A DNA stretch of 64,000 bases from DASZHJ01 sp963735465 (GCA_963735465.1 CAVTLA010000002.1:558001-622000); one strand, 5' to 3'. Counted from the stretch's first letter, positions 27,305 through 35,758 are shown. Made by a program: numbers and translations. Notes: generated by a model not told the origin, from the letters alone.

Positions 27305-28332
27305 GTTGGTGCTCCAAATGCCGCAGGATGCTGCGAGCAATCAACCTACCAAGCCGAACTGGGACCGCATTACCGATAAGACGTCCAACCATTGTCATTT
27401 GGACTTTTCGGTTTGGTGGCACAAATTCGTAATCTCGCGGAAATGACTGAAGTATAGCGGCTTCGCGCGGTGAAATTGCGCGGTCCTGAACCGGGTGGCC
27501 GAAACGTCCGCTTCCAAATCCGAAGAACTGCGTCGTGATTGTCGGAGAAGGCTTTCCCCATTCCATGCGACCGTAAATGCTGGGATAGCCCTTTCCCTTC
27601 TTTTTTCTATGGCACTTGGCAACTAGATGACGCGGCCAACTCTTCCAGCTTGATCCTGGCTTAGAAGCTCTAATACGCTTGAGATTGAGGGACGACAAAC
27701 TGCTAGCACGGTAAATCGGATCATCAGCATGAGCTTCGCCCGCTTTGATCGGAGGCAAATCGCCGATCGCCGAACGCACGGATTTGGACCTGCGTGACTT
27801 TCTAGACTGCAGAACTCAACATTTCCGTACCGTGAAGCAAATAGAACGAGTCTTTTTCGCTTTTGCGGTATGCCGATTTTTTCACAATCAATCTCGTAGC
27901 TCGTGACGAAATAACCCGCCTGTTCGAGACCTTCGACAAACTGATTGTAGATAGCGTGCCGCTTAAGCTGTGGAACGTTTTCCATTGTGACGACATCCGG
28001 CCGCAGCTCGAGAGCCAAACGAAGAAGAAATTCGTTCAGCAGACACCACTGCCCATCGCCCTGTGCATCAAGGCCCTGCGTGTACAGTGAAAATGGCTGG
28101 CACGGCGCGCAACCCGCAAGGACGGTGTGTTCCCCACCCTCAAGGATCTTTCGAAGCGTCTGGCGCGAAACCGCACTTATGTCTTCTTGAAGAAAGGTCG
28201 CGTCGTTATTCTTCTCATACGGATAGCGACATGCCGGTGTCTGGTGCGGGCTCGGACGTCGATGCCCTCCTTGAGGAGACCGTGCGTGAGCCGCCCGGCA
28301 CCGCAAAACAAATCGACAGCAACCACATGCAT
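27294..28332 (-). CDS. dcm: DNA (cytosine-5-)-methyltransferase, frame-disrupted
   Basis: A cytosine-C5 methyltransferase that modifies DNA, probably the protective arm of the neighbouring restriction genes. Motif I VDLFCGAGRLTHGL, motif IV AGCAPCQPFS with the catalytic Cys, motif VI ENVPQL, motif VIII GIPQKRKRLVLFAS, and motifs IX-X (SPREAAILQSFP, VGRLIGNAVPVRLG) are present but spread over three frames. Shifts at about 28248-28250 (GGG) and 27799-27802 (TTT) are each explained by one missing base in a short homopolymer, giving about 346 residues. The region between VIII and IX holds the target-recognition domain; its site is unknown. Confidence 0.85.
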
Positions 28333-28418
28333 AAGCGATCGTGTCCCAATAATCATGCTATTCCAGATAGTTACACTAAATGAGTGCGGCTGGCGAGAGA
28401 TAAAATCACGAGGAACCC

Positions 28419-29189
28419 ATGAGGAAAGGAAAGCCGGGCAACGCGAGCGGGACTTCTTCCGCCGCCCAAAATTCTGACTGGTCGCGCGACGAACGCATAC
28501 TCGCGCTCGACCTATATTTGCGACATGACGGTCACCCGTCGCGCGGCAAGAAAAACCGGAGGTCCATGACCTCAGCATCCTATTGCGGCGCGCAGCTAGC
28601 GCCCGAGGCAAGTCGATTTCGCCGACATTTCGCAACAATAACGGCGTCTACACGAAGCTGATGAACTTTCGACAATACGACCCTGCTTACGTACGACGGG
28701 GTAAGCGTGGAATGGATCACAGCGCGAAGGAAGATGCCCAAGTATGGTCTGAATTCGCCACCGACCAAAAATTCTGCGCATCGACTGCCATTGCTATTCG
28801 GTCTTTTTTGGAGCGCGATGTCTTTACGCCTGAGACCCATGAAGAGGTGGAGAGATATGAAGCGTCGGAGGGTAGTATCTTAAATCGCACGCATCGCATC
28901 CGAGAGCGCAATCGGGGTTTGGTCGAGAAGGAAGAAGCGCGGAGTATTGAAGTCACTCGGAAAGCTTCTTTGCGAGGTATGCGGCTTGGAAGGCGCAAAG
29001 TTCGGAGTTGATCCCATTCGCTGGTACGAATGCCACCATATCCGGCCCGTCCATACGCTGAAGCCCGGCGATCGCACGCGTATGAGGGATTTAGCCATCC
29101 TATGCCCAAATTGCCATCGCCTTATTCATGCGTTTCAACCCTGGTTGACATTGGATGAGGCACGCCGGGCGACCGCACGCGGCACCTAG
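28419..29189 (+). CDS. HNH endonuclease, McrA-like, two frame disruptions
   Basis: The N-terminal domain (WSRDERILALDLYLRH, then FRNNNGVYTKLMNFRQYDP and VWSEFATDQ) is the typical partner domain of McrA-like HNH nucleases. The HNH core follows: CEVCGLEGAKFG, then IRWYECHHIRPVHTL, DLAILCPNCHRLIH, with the two zinc CxxC pairs and catalytic His. One base appears missing in the A run 28551-28555 and one extra in 28930-28931; correcting both gives 256 residues. It is divergent from dcm and its stop overlaps the vsr stop. Likely cuts DNA, perhaps modified DNA. Confidence 0.8.
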
Positions 29190-29599
29190 TCGTCCGAAAG
29201 GAACCGCAACAACTTAGATCGTAATGAAATAGAGCAACGGATTTCGCACTGCCAGACTACTAACACTCGCCAACGGAGGCCCGATAAAGCTCGACGGTTT
29301 CGAACATTGCGTGCCGCGTTGTCGTCAAATTTCTTCGTCCAAAATCCCTTGCGTGTTTTTGGTATCGTTGCCAATCGACAATTCCTATGTCGGTGCCAGA
29401 AGCACCCATGTACGAAAATGACTTTGCGCTTGGATGCGAACACCAAGTCAGGGCTACCGGGAAGATCACGTCTGTGTAAGCGAAAGCGATAGCCCTCTCT
29501 GTGAAGTAAGCGCCTAACGACCAACTCCGGCCCTGTGTTCTTACCCCGCACTTTCGACGTTCGAGAACTTCTCTGCGCGGGCGATAATGTGTCAGCCAT
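29186..29599 (-). CDS. vsr: Very short patch repair endonuclease
   Basis: A 137-residue intact nuclease that nicks next to T:G mismatches arising from deamination of methylated cytosine. It has SSRTSKVRGKNTGPELVVRRLLH, the catalytic Asp in GSPDLVFASKRKVIFVHGCFWHRH and the zinc-binding His/Cys, and the closing WRVLVVWQCEIR. The ATG at 29599 is preferred; a TTG nine bases upstream is in frame. Pairing with a Dcm-type methylase is the classical context. Confidence 0.92.
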   Translation of the reverse strand: MADTLSPAQRSSRTSKVRGKNTGPELVVRRLLHREGYRFRLHRRDLPGSPDLVFASKRKVIFVHGCFWHRHRNCRLATIPKTRKGFWTKKFDDNAARNVRNRRALSGLRWRVLVVWQCEIRCSISLRSKLLRFLSDD

Positions 29600-29774
29600 T
29601 GGTTTCAAGAATGGGAGGAGAGAGGTGTGGTAATCTTACACGCCAAAACCTCAGTTAAATCTGCTATCGCGATCAATAGCACCACGGCCCACATCGATTG
29701 CTGGCGCCCGAGCATCGTAAGGTTACACCATTCGCGTCATAGAGTTGGGCGCCGCCAGCTACTAGCTCGTTGCA

Positions 29775-30572
29775 TCACGTTTTAGCGCCAGCAGGTTTTC
29801 TCGCAACTTTCTTAGCAATGAGATCCATCTCGTAAATTCGCGAGACAAAATCCGCGGCCAGTTTGATCTTCGATGAGAAGCCACGCCCCTTTTGTTCAGG
29901 TGGATAACCTCGGACAAATTCAACTGCGCCGACATGCTTTCCGCGTCGCTTCATGAGGTCGATCGATGGAATGCTATCCGCATCCCCCGAGACGACTACC
30001 GCGACATCGTAGTTTTCTTCTAAGGCAATCATGTCAACGGCTAGCCTCGTATCGAGGCCCTTTTCCTCGCAGGAGTGTGTGAAAAAATCCACCTTCCAGT
30101 GGCCAATCTCAAGAATATCGATAAGGTCCGTTGAACTCTGTACGCCATGGTGAAACCGCCTCATACCATCCAAGGTTCGCTTCTTTCCCTCATACCAACC
30201 GCGAAACTCTTCAAAGCAAATCGACCACGCCTTCAAAGCGATCGCTGCTTGGCTTTGCCCCGCCATGGCCTTTCCTGCCGTTGCCATGTATCCCGCCTTT
30301 AGCTGCGTGTTTTCATCAAAGCGTTCGTGAAGGAAGGCCTGGGCTTGTGCGTCATCGAGATTCCACAAGTCCATGGAACCAACTTGATACCAATAAATTC
30401 TCTGAAGGACGGTCGAAATACTTTGATCGGCGCTTACGGAAGTCCGCCACTGGCGATCAGAAATCTTGTACAGGTGCGTGAAGAAGGACTGATAGTCGTC
30501 AACTAGAATTCCCATGCCTTTCAACAAGCCAAAAAGATTTGATCCATCGACGAAAAATGCGAATCTGACCAT
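29775..30572 (-). CDS. NYN domain protein (LabA/PIN-like ribonuclease)
   Basis: A 265-residue protein with an N-terminal NYN fold. MVRFAFFVDGSNLFGLL gives the first acidic residue D9; EEKGLDTRLAVDMIAL and VVVSGDADSIPSIDLMKRRGKHV supply the remaining acidic cluster of a metal-dependent RNase; a short basic tail follows. It is intact, unlike most island genes. NYN proteins occur in defence loci and in RNA turnover; the partner or target here is unknown. Confidence 0.82.
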   Translation of the reverse strand: MVRFAFFVDGSNLFGLLKGMGILVDDYQSFFTHLYKISDRQWRTSVSADQSISTVLQRIYWYQVGSMDLWNLDDAQAQAFLHERFDENTQLKAGYMATAGKAMAGQSQAAIALKAWSICFEEFRGWYEGKKRTLDGMRRFHHGVQSSTDLIDILEIGHWKVDFFTHSCEEKGLDTRLAVDMIALEENYDVAVVVSGDADSIPSIDLMKRRGKHVGAVEFVRGYPPEQKGRGFSSKIKLAADFVSRIYEMDLIAKKVARKPAGAKT

Positions 30573-30865
30573 AACCGGTCCTTCCGCGGAAATTTGATCG
30601 CTATATTGCTATAATAGGTTAAGCGCTTACTGAATGCACGCTCACTCCTTCCCCTCCCCCACCATCTTCGCGAGCAGCGCGCATAGCCAGCTTTGCGCCG
30701 GATCACCGGCGTCGCGGCGGTGGCAGCGCGAGATATGTCGCGACGACGTGGGCGACGCCGGAGCAGATGATTCCCTGCAGGCCGTCGATGCCGCCATCGG
30801 CGGTGCCGCGCGGTCCGCAGGATGCTAATATCTCCGCCTTTCTCACCCACCGCCGGAGCCCACCC
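30573..30865. other. Intergenic stretch at the island boundary
   Basis: Base composition changes here from AT-rich (up to about 30630) to GC-rich, marking the right edge of the island. No gene, repeat or attachment-site duplication was recognised. The AT-rich start probably holds the NYN gene promoter on the minus strand. Confidence 0.4.
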
Positions 30866-31481
30866 ATGTCCCTCTCCGTCTATCTCGCCTTCCTCCTCGC
30901 CTGCGCCGTCGTGATGATCGTGCCCGGCCCGTCGGTGACGCTGATCCTCGCCAACAGCCTGCGCCACGGGCGGCGCGCCGGGCTCTTGAACGTGGCGGGC
31001 GGGCAGGTGGGGTTGGCGCTGACGGCGGGCGTGGTGCTGCTGGGGCTCGCCTCGCTGATCGCGGCGATGGGGGCGTGGTTCGTCTGGCTGCGCCTCGCGG
31101 GGGCGGCCTATCTGATCTGGCTGGGCGTCAAGCTGCTGCATGTCCTCGGGCGGGATCGAGGCGGGGGCGGCGCCGCGCACCCCGCGCGGCGGCTTCTTCC
31201 TGCAGGCGCTCGCGGTGTCGCTCAGCAATCCCAAGACGCTCCTCTTCTTCGGCGCCTTCTTCCCGCAGTTCATCGACGCCACGGGCGACTTCACGCTCCA
31301 GGTGCTGATCATGGGCGCCACGTCCATGGGCGTCGCGGCGGTCACCGACAGCGCCTATGCGCTGCTGGCGTCCCGGGCGGGAACGGCGCTCTCGCGCCGG
31401 CGGATGCGGCTGATGACGCGGGCGAGCGGCGGGCTGCTGATCGGCGGCGGGGTCTGGCTGGCGCTGGCGCGGGCGAAGTGA
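30866..31481 (+). CDS. LysE family translocator, +1 shifted
   Basis: An inner-membrane amino acid or metabolite exporter of about 204 residues once one extra base near 31140 is removed. The first frame gives SVYLAFLLACAVVMIVPGPSVTLILANSLRHGRRAG and an AYLIWLGVKLL segment; the second continues GGFFLQALAVSLSNPKTLLFFGAFFPQFID through to the last helix. The PGP motif and SNPKTLLFF block are family signatures. About six transmembrane helices. Substrate unknown. Confidence 0.85.
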
Positions 31482-31492
31482 TGGCGGGCTGA

Positions 31493-31606
31493 GGTGCGTC
31501 CTTCGACGCGCTCGCTCCGCTCGCTTGCTCAGGATGAGGACCATTTTTGCCGGCCCAAAGAAAATCTCCTCATCCTGAGCAAGCGAAGCGCGTCGAAGGA
31601 CGCACC
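31493..31606. repeat. Palindromic repeat, copy 1
   Basis: Outer arms ggtgcgtccttcgac and gtcgaaggacgcacc, inner blocks CTCAGGATGAGG and CCTCATCCTGAGC, and an A/T-rich centre. The two arms carry different short inserts (gcgctcgctccgctcgc on the left, a gcgcttcgc type on the right). It lies between the LysE gene and the toxin-antitoxin promoter. Same family as the repeats at 35641, 43276, 54985 and 58130. Confidence 0.85.
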
Positions 31607-31636
31607 ACCACCGATCCAGCGCAGACCTACGGCGAT

Positions 31637-31673
31637 TTGACGAATCGGCAATTCTGGCTATAATCTGGCCAGA
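31637..31673 (+). promoter_or_regulatory. Promoter and palindromic operator of the TA operon
   Basis: TTGACG (31637-31642), a 16-base spacer and a perfect TATAAT (31659-31664). A 10-bp perfect palindrome TCTGGCCAGA (31664-31673) follows immediately, and TCTGGC also occurs at 31653-31658. The toxin ATG begins at 31674, so the transcript is expected to be leaderless or nearly so, and a repressor on the palindrome would cover the start site. Confidence 0.7.
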
Positions 31674-31967
31674 ATGCGGTTCGATATCGTCCTGGCCCCG
31701 GAAGCCGTGGCGGACCTGAAGCGGCTCAAGGCCAGCCTGCGGACGATGGTACGGACGGCGCTGGAAACCCATCTGAGGCACGAGCCGGAAAGGCGCAGCA
31801 AAAGCCGCATCAAGCGGCTGCGCGGCCTCAGCAGGCCGCAGTTCAGGCTTCGCATCGGCGACGTCAGAGTTTTTTACGATGTCACGGGCTCTACCGTCGA
31901 GATCCTGGCAATCGTGAGCAAATCGGAGACAGCAGCATGGCTGGCGCAATTCGGAAGTCCGGCGTGA
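31674..31967 (+). CDS. Type II toxin, RelE/ParE family
   Basis: A 97-residue protein of the RelE/ParE fold: FDIVLAPEAVADLKRLKASLR at the start, then RIKRLRGLSRPQFRLRIGDVRVFYDV, the characteristic basic core with the RIGDYRV-like strand. Likely an mRNA interferase or gyrase inhibitor. The gene precedes its antitoxin and overlaps it by 31 bases, the less common toxin-first order. No Shine-Dalgarno sequence is visible. Confidence 0.85.
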   Translation: MRFDIVLAPEAVADLKRLKASLRTMVRTALETHLRHEPERRSKSRIKRLRGLSRPQFRLRIGDVRVFYDVTGSTVEILAIVSKSETAAWLAQFGSPA

Positions 31968-32206
31968 GGGAAGTTCCCCTGTCCGAGGTCAAGGACGACC
32001 TCTCGCGCTTCCTGCACGAGGCGGAGAAGCGGGAGATCGTCATCACGCGTCACGGCAAGCCGGCCGGCGTGCTGATCGGCTTCGAATCCGAGGACGACTG
32101 GCTCGAGTATCGACTGGAGAACGATCCCCGCTTCCTGCGCCGGATCGCGCGGGCCCGCAAGAGCCTGCGCGCGGGACGCGGCGTCCGGCTGGAGGATCTG
32201 AAATAG
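31937..32206 (+). CDS. Antitoxin, Phd/YefM family
   Basis: An 89-residue antitoxin: REVPLSEVKDDLSRFLHEAEKREIVITRHGKPAGVLIGFE is the Phd/YefM DNA-binding and dimer domain, followed by a charged C-terminal tail rich in Arg that would wrap the toxin. It should also repress the operon by binding the palindrome in front of the toxin gene. Confidence 0.88.
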   Translation: MAGAIRKSGVREVPLSEVKDDLSRFLHEAEKREIVITRHGKPAGVLIGFESEDDWLEYRLENDPRFLRRIARARKSLRAGRGVRLEDLK

Positions 32207-32258
32207 GCGCGGCGGCCGCGGGCACTCGCACCGGCGACGAGATCTCGCGCTCCCGCCG

Positions 32259-32856
32259 CTAATCCTGCTCGCCGATCGTCTGGGCGTAGGTCTTGCCGTA
32301 GGGGTAGAAGAGCTCCTTGCGGCCCTGCTGCCAGGCCGCCTTGAGCTCGGGCGTCGTGATGTCCCAGTCCGGCCGGCATTTCCGGGTCACGGCGCGCAGG
32401 TCCTGGCGCAGGTCTTCCACCGTCGGGCGGCCGAAGAACCAGTAGCCGTTGTAGATCTTGTGGATGACGAGGCCGGGCTCGAGGACGATCGTGTAGGGGA
32501 TCATCGGATTGTGGGTGGGGTCGGTGTATTCGGCGATGTCGAGGTCCTTCTGCACGATACGCCGCGGGTCCGACAGGAAGGGCCAGTGGGCGCCCGACGC
32601 CGGTGCGGAATTCGTTGGTCTCGATGATGGTGTCGGTGCTGATCGTGACCAGCCGGCAATAGCCGACCTCGATCTCGCGATGCAGTTGCGCAAGCCCTTC
32701 GTGCTGGCGGCGGTCCTTGGGGCAGAAGCCGCCGCGGCTCAGGACCAGAACCATCGGGTGCTGTCCCTGCAACGCCGAGAGCTTCCGGTGCTTGCCGGTG
32801 TGGTCGGAGAGCTCATAGTCGGGGAAGGCGGCGCCGGGGATCATGTCGGGTCGCAT
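32259..32856 (-). CDS. Peroxiredoxin-like redoxin, +1 shifted
   Basis: A thioredoxin-fold protein, about 198 residues after removing one extra base in the CCC run at 32593-32595. First frame: MIPGAAFPDYELSDHTGKHRKLSAL, then VLVLSRGGFCPKDRRQH with a single candidate peroxidatic Cys; second frame: AHWPFLSDPRRIVQKDLDIAEYTDP and YTIVLEPGLVIHKIYNGYWFFGRP. The C-terminal extension is unlike classical AhpC. Last gene of the minus-strand operon beginning with the enoyl-CoA hydratase. Confidence 0.8.
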
Positions 32857-32901
32857 CGGAAGGTTTCCTCCTCGATGGCTCGTCGATCGGCGGGGGTCCG
32901 A

Positions 32902-34101
32902 TCAGCGGAGCGATCTGAAGGTGGCGCGCATTTCGGACACGAAGTTTGCCGGCTGCTCCCAGGCGGCGAAGTGGCCGCCCTTGGGGAAGCTGTTGTAGTG
33001 GATGAGGTTCACATACGCCTTCTCCGCCCAGCTCCTCGGCGCCTGATAGATTTCTTCCCCGAACGCGCTCACGCCGACCGGAAGCTTGACGCCTCTCGCG
33101 TCGAAGAAACCGCCCGCCGGCAGATTATGCCGCGTGTCCCAGTAGAGACGCGCCGAGGAGATCGCGGTATTCGTCAGCCAATAAAGCGTGATGTTGTCGA
33201 GAACGTCGTCGCGGCTCAGCCCTTCGGGCTTGCCGTCGAAAGCGCGGGCGATCATCTGGTAGCTGCGGATGTCGTGGTCGAGTATCCAGCCCGCGAGACC
33301 AACCGGCGAATCGACGAGTCCGTAGAGCGTCTGCGGACGTAGCGCCATCTCGTTCGCGTAGCCCAGCCCGGTCTTGTAGAAGTCATCGAGCTGATCCCAC
33401 GCGTGCTTTTCCTCCGGCGAGAGGCCGGCGGGCGGCGGGCCGCCGGCGGACAGCGCCTTCGAGACATCGGGCGGAACCGTCGCCGCCATGTTGGTGTGGA
33501 TGCCGAGCAATCCCGGCGGCTGCTGCAAGGCCATCACCTCCGAAATGGCATTGCCCCAATCGCCGCCCTGCGCCACGTATTTCGCGTAGCCGAGGCGCTG
33601 CATCAGTGCCGCCCAGGCCTTGGCGATGGTAACGGGATTCCACCCCGGCTTCGTCGGCTTGGCCGAGAACCCATAGCCCGGCAGAGACGGAATCACGAGA
33701 TGAAAGGCATCCGCCGCGGATGCGCCATGGGCGGTCGGATTGGTCAGGGGATCGATGATCTTCATCTGCTCGATGATCGAGCCGGGCCAGCCGTGCGTGA
33801 CGATCATCGGCAGCGCATTTTCATGCTTCGACCGCACGTGAATGAAATGAATGTCGAGCCCGTCGATCTCGGTGATGAAATTCGGAACGGCGTTGATGCG
33901 CGCCTCGCATTTGCGCCAATCGTGCTCGGTCTCCCAGTAGTGCGCGAGCTTCTGCATCGTCGCGAGCTGCACGCCTTGCGATGCATCGGGGACCTGCTCG
34001 GGCTCGGGCCATTTTGTTGCGCCGATGCGCCGGCGCAGATCGATGAGGTCCGCCTGGGATGCCTCGAAGTGAAACGGACGAATGGCAGTGCTGTCAGCCA
34101 T
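32902..34101 (-). CDS. Epoxide hydrolase (EHN-type alpha/beta hydrolase)
   Basis: A 399-residue alpha/beta hydrolase with the N-terminal EHN domain (RPFHFEASQADLIDLRRRIGATKWPEPE). The oxyanion motif HGWPGS, the nucleophile elbow QGGDWGN with catalytic Asp, a cap domain, and the C-terminal catalytic His in GGHFAAWEQP are present. It hydrolyses epoxides to diols in related microsomal and juvenile-hormone-type enzymes. Its ATG lies inside the end of a truncated DJ-1/PfpI frame whose codons provide the AAAGGAGG ribosome site. Confidence 0.92.
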   Translation of the reverse strand: MADSTAIRPFHFEASQADLIDLRRRIGATKWPEPEQVPDASQGVQLATMQKLAHYWETEHDWRKCEARINAVPNFITEIDGLDIHFIHVRSKHENALPMIVTHGWPGSIIEQMKIIDPLTNPTAHGASAADAFHLVIPSLPGYGFSAKPTKPGWNPVTIAKAWAALMQRLGYAKYVAQGGDWGNAISEVMALQQPPGLLGIHTNMAATVPPDVSKALSAGGPPPAGLSPEEKHAWDQLDDFYKTGLGYANEMALRPQTLYGLVDSPVGLAGWILDHDIRSYQMIARAFDGKPEGLSRDDVLDNITLYWLTNTAISSARLYWDTRHNLPAGGFFDARGVKLPVGVSAFGEEIYQAPRSWAEKAYVNLIHYNSFPKGGHFAAWEQPANFVSEMRATFRSLR

Positions 34102-34252
34102 GGTGCCCTCCTTTGGACGTGGCCAGCGTGATCTCGTGCCCGGGATCCTTGAAGACGTAGTAGGGCGCCGCGAGCTCCTCGAGCCAGAAGCCGGTCTTGC
34201 GGCCGGTGTTGCCGAGCTGATCGTGGGAGGTCAGAACCATCAGTATCTTCAT
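34094..34252 (-). pseudogene. Truncated DJ-1/PfpI family N-terminal fragment
   Basis: A 52-residue open frame starting ATG 34252 behind a good Shine-Dalgarno site (AAGGAG). It reads MKILMVLTSHDQLGNTGRKT then GFWLEELAAPYYVFKDPGHE, the exact start of the type 1 glutamine amidotransferase-like DJ-1/PfpI proteins, and stops right after the ITLATSKGG block, where the family normally continues for about 170 residues including the nucleophilic Cys. The stop overlaps the start of the epoxide hydrolase. Best read as a deletion remnant that is still translated to couple the operon. Confidence 0.8.
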
Positions 34253-34282
34253 GAAAAACTCCTTCGGTTTGAGTGCGGCGAC

Positions 34283-34672
34283 CTATGTCGACGCCGCCTC
34301 GACGATGGCCGTGTCCTGCTCGACCGTGCCGCCGCTGACGCCGACGCCGGCAACCACCGCGCCCTCGCGGGTGAGCGGCACGCCGCCGCCCATGGCGCAG
34401 AAGCGCCCGCCGGCGACCGTGCCGAGCGCAAAGAGCGGCTGGCCCGGCTGCACCAGGGGAAGAATGTCGGCGGTCCGCAGGCCGACGAGGGCGGAGGTGT
34501 AGGCCTTGCGCTCGGAGATCTCGAGGGAGAACACCGGCGCGCCCGTCATGCGGTGCTGGAGCACGAGATTGCCGTGCACGTCGATGACGCAAACGGCGAC
34601 GGGCACCTTGGCCTCCCGCGCCTGTGTCTCGACGCGATCGGCGACTTGCTTCGCGAGCGACAGCAGATCCAT
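34283..34672 (-). CDS. GlcG/HbpS family heme-binding-like protein
   Basis: A 129-residue protein of the GlcG/HbpS family: SLAKQVADRVETQAREAKVP, VAVCVIDVHGNLVLQHRM, KAYTSALVGLRTADI and the glycine-rich MGGGVPLTREGAVVAGVGVSGGT are typical. The start MDLLSL at 34672 follows a purine-rich ribosome site; upstream in-frame codons overlap the hydratase end. Members occur in catabolic operons or as heme-binding extracellular sensors; exact role unknown. Confidence 0.85.
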   Translation of the reverse strand: MDLLSLAKQVADRVETQAREAKVPVAVCVIDVHGNLVLQHRMTGAPVFSLEISERKAYTSALVGLRTADILPLVQPGQPLFALGTVAGGRFCAMGGGVPLTREGAVVAGVGVSGGTVEQDTAIVEAAST

Positions 34673-34706
34673 GAGCCTTGTCCTTCCCGAAGCGGGCGAC
34701 GCCTGT

Positions 34707-35534
34707 TTATGACCCGAGACGTCCGACGTGGAACCCCAGCCGGTCCTCCACATCTCCCGGCTTGTGGAAGCCGCGGTCGAACAGCAGCTTGATCCGCTCC
34801 CGCGCCGCCGGCCGGCCGATCGAGGCCATGCACGCGTCCCATCCGGCCCTGATCTCCACGTCGGGCGGCAGGCTCGCGGCGTTCACCAGGCGCTTGGTAT
34901 TGGCGATCGCCCATTTATCGAAGGTGGCGATGCGCGCCGCGAGCGCGTCGACGAAGCCGTCGAGGTCGGCATCGGGCAGCGACCGGTTCACGTAGCCGTA
35001 GCGCTCGGCCAGGTCACCGCGGATGTCCTCGGAGCTCAGCAGCACCTCCAGCGCGCGGCCCCGTCCCATGAGCCGCGGGAGGCGCGCCATGGGTCCGCCG
35101 CCCGCCACCAGGCCGACGCCCACCTCCCACTGGGAGAGCACGGCTTTCTCCCGGCTGGCGAAGCTCATGTCGCAGGCGAGCGCCAGCTCGCTGCCGTTCC
35201 CGGTCGCCCGCCCGCGGATGAGGGCGATCGACACGAAGGGCGCCCGCGTCAGGCGCACCAGCAGGTCCGGCCACGCCTCGAGGCCGGTCGGGCCCTGGGG
35301 CAGGCCGGTCAGGTCCTCCATCTTGGCGAGGAAATCAGAATGATTGAGGAAGAATCCCTCGACCGCGCTCTCGAAGACCACGACCTTGACCTGCTCGTCG
35401 GCCTCGAGCGCGGTGATGATCTGCTTCAGTTCGATGACAAACGGCGGCCCCATGAGATTGAGCGGCGGGTTGTCGAGGATCACGCGGCAGTGTGAGGGCG
35501 AGGTTCGCGTGAGCTTCACCTGAGAGGATGTCAT
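34707..35534 (-). CDS. Enoyl-CoA hydratase/isomerase family protein
   Basis: A 275-residue crotonase-fold protein. It has the CoA-site strands (HCRVILDNPPLNLMGPPFV), the oxyanion-hole regions FVSIALIRGRATGNGSELALACDMSFAS, and SQWEVGVGLVAGGGPMARLPRLMGRGRALEVLL. The first of the usual catalytic glutamates may be replaced, so hydration is not certain. It heads the minus-strand operon with the GlcG-like protein, epoxide hydrolase and redoxin, suggesting breakdown of an unsaturated or epoxidised compound. Confidence 0.85.
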   Translation of the reverse strand: MTSSQVKLTRTSPSHCRVILDNPPLNLMGPPFVIELKQIITALEADEQVKVVVFESAVEGFFLNHSDFLAKMEDLTGLPQGPTGLEAWPDLLVRLTRAPFVSIALIRGRATGNGSELALACDMSFASREKAVLSQWEVGVGLVAGGGPMARLPRLMGRGRALEVLLSSEDIRGDLAERYGYVNRSLPDADLDGFVDALAARIATFDKWAIANTKRLVNAASLPPDVEIRAGWDACMASIGRPAARERIKLLFDRGFHKPGDVEDRLGFHVGRLGS

Positions 35535-35640
35535 AAGCGGCCCCCTGTGTGCGGATGCGTGCGAAGCATAGCGCCGGAGCCGTCGGCACTTCTGTCTCGG
35601 GGCTGCGCAGAATTGCTCGCGCTTGCGGGCAGCGGCCGCG

Positions 35641-35758
35641 GTGGTGCGTCCTTCGACGCGCTTCGCTTGCTCAGGATGAGGCGCATCTTTAATGCCAGAA
35701 AGAAAAGCTCCTCATCCTGAGCAAGCGAGCGGAGCGAGCGCGTCGAAGGACGCACCAC
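35641..35758. repeat. Palindromic repeat, copy 2
   Basis: Outer arms gtggtgcgtccttcgac and gtcgaaggacgcaccac. Arm inserts are the same two types as in copy 1 but swapped left to right, so this is copy 1 inserted in the opposite orientation. It fills most of the roughly 300-base gap between the hydratase start and the DUF2066 gene; the rest of that gap shows nothing else. Confidence 0.85.

Noticed and set aside
25242..30865. Phage- or transposon-borne origin with integrase or attachment sites
   Set aside because: No integrase, transposase, tRNA or direct repeat was seen at the island edges, so mobility is suggested only by composition.
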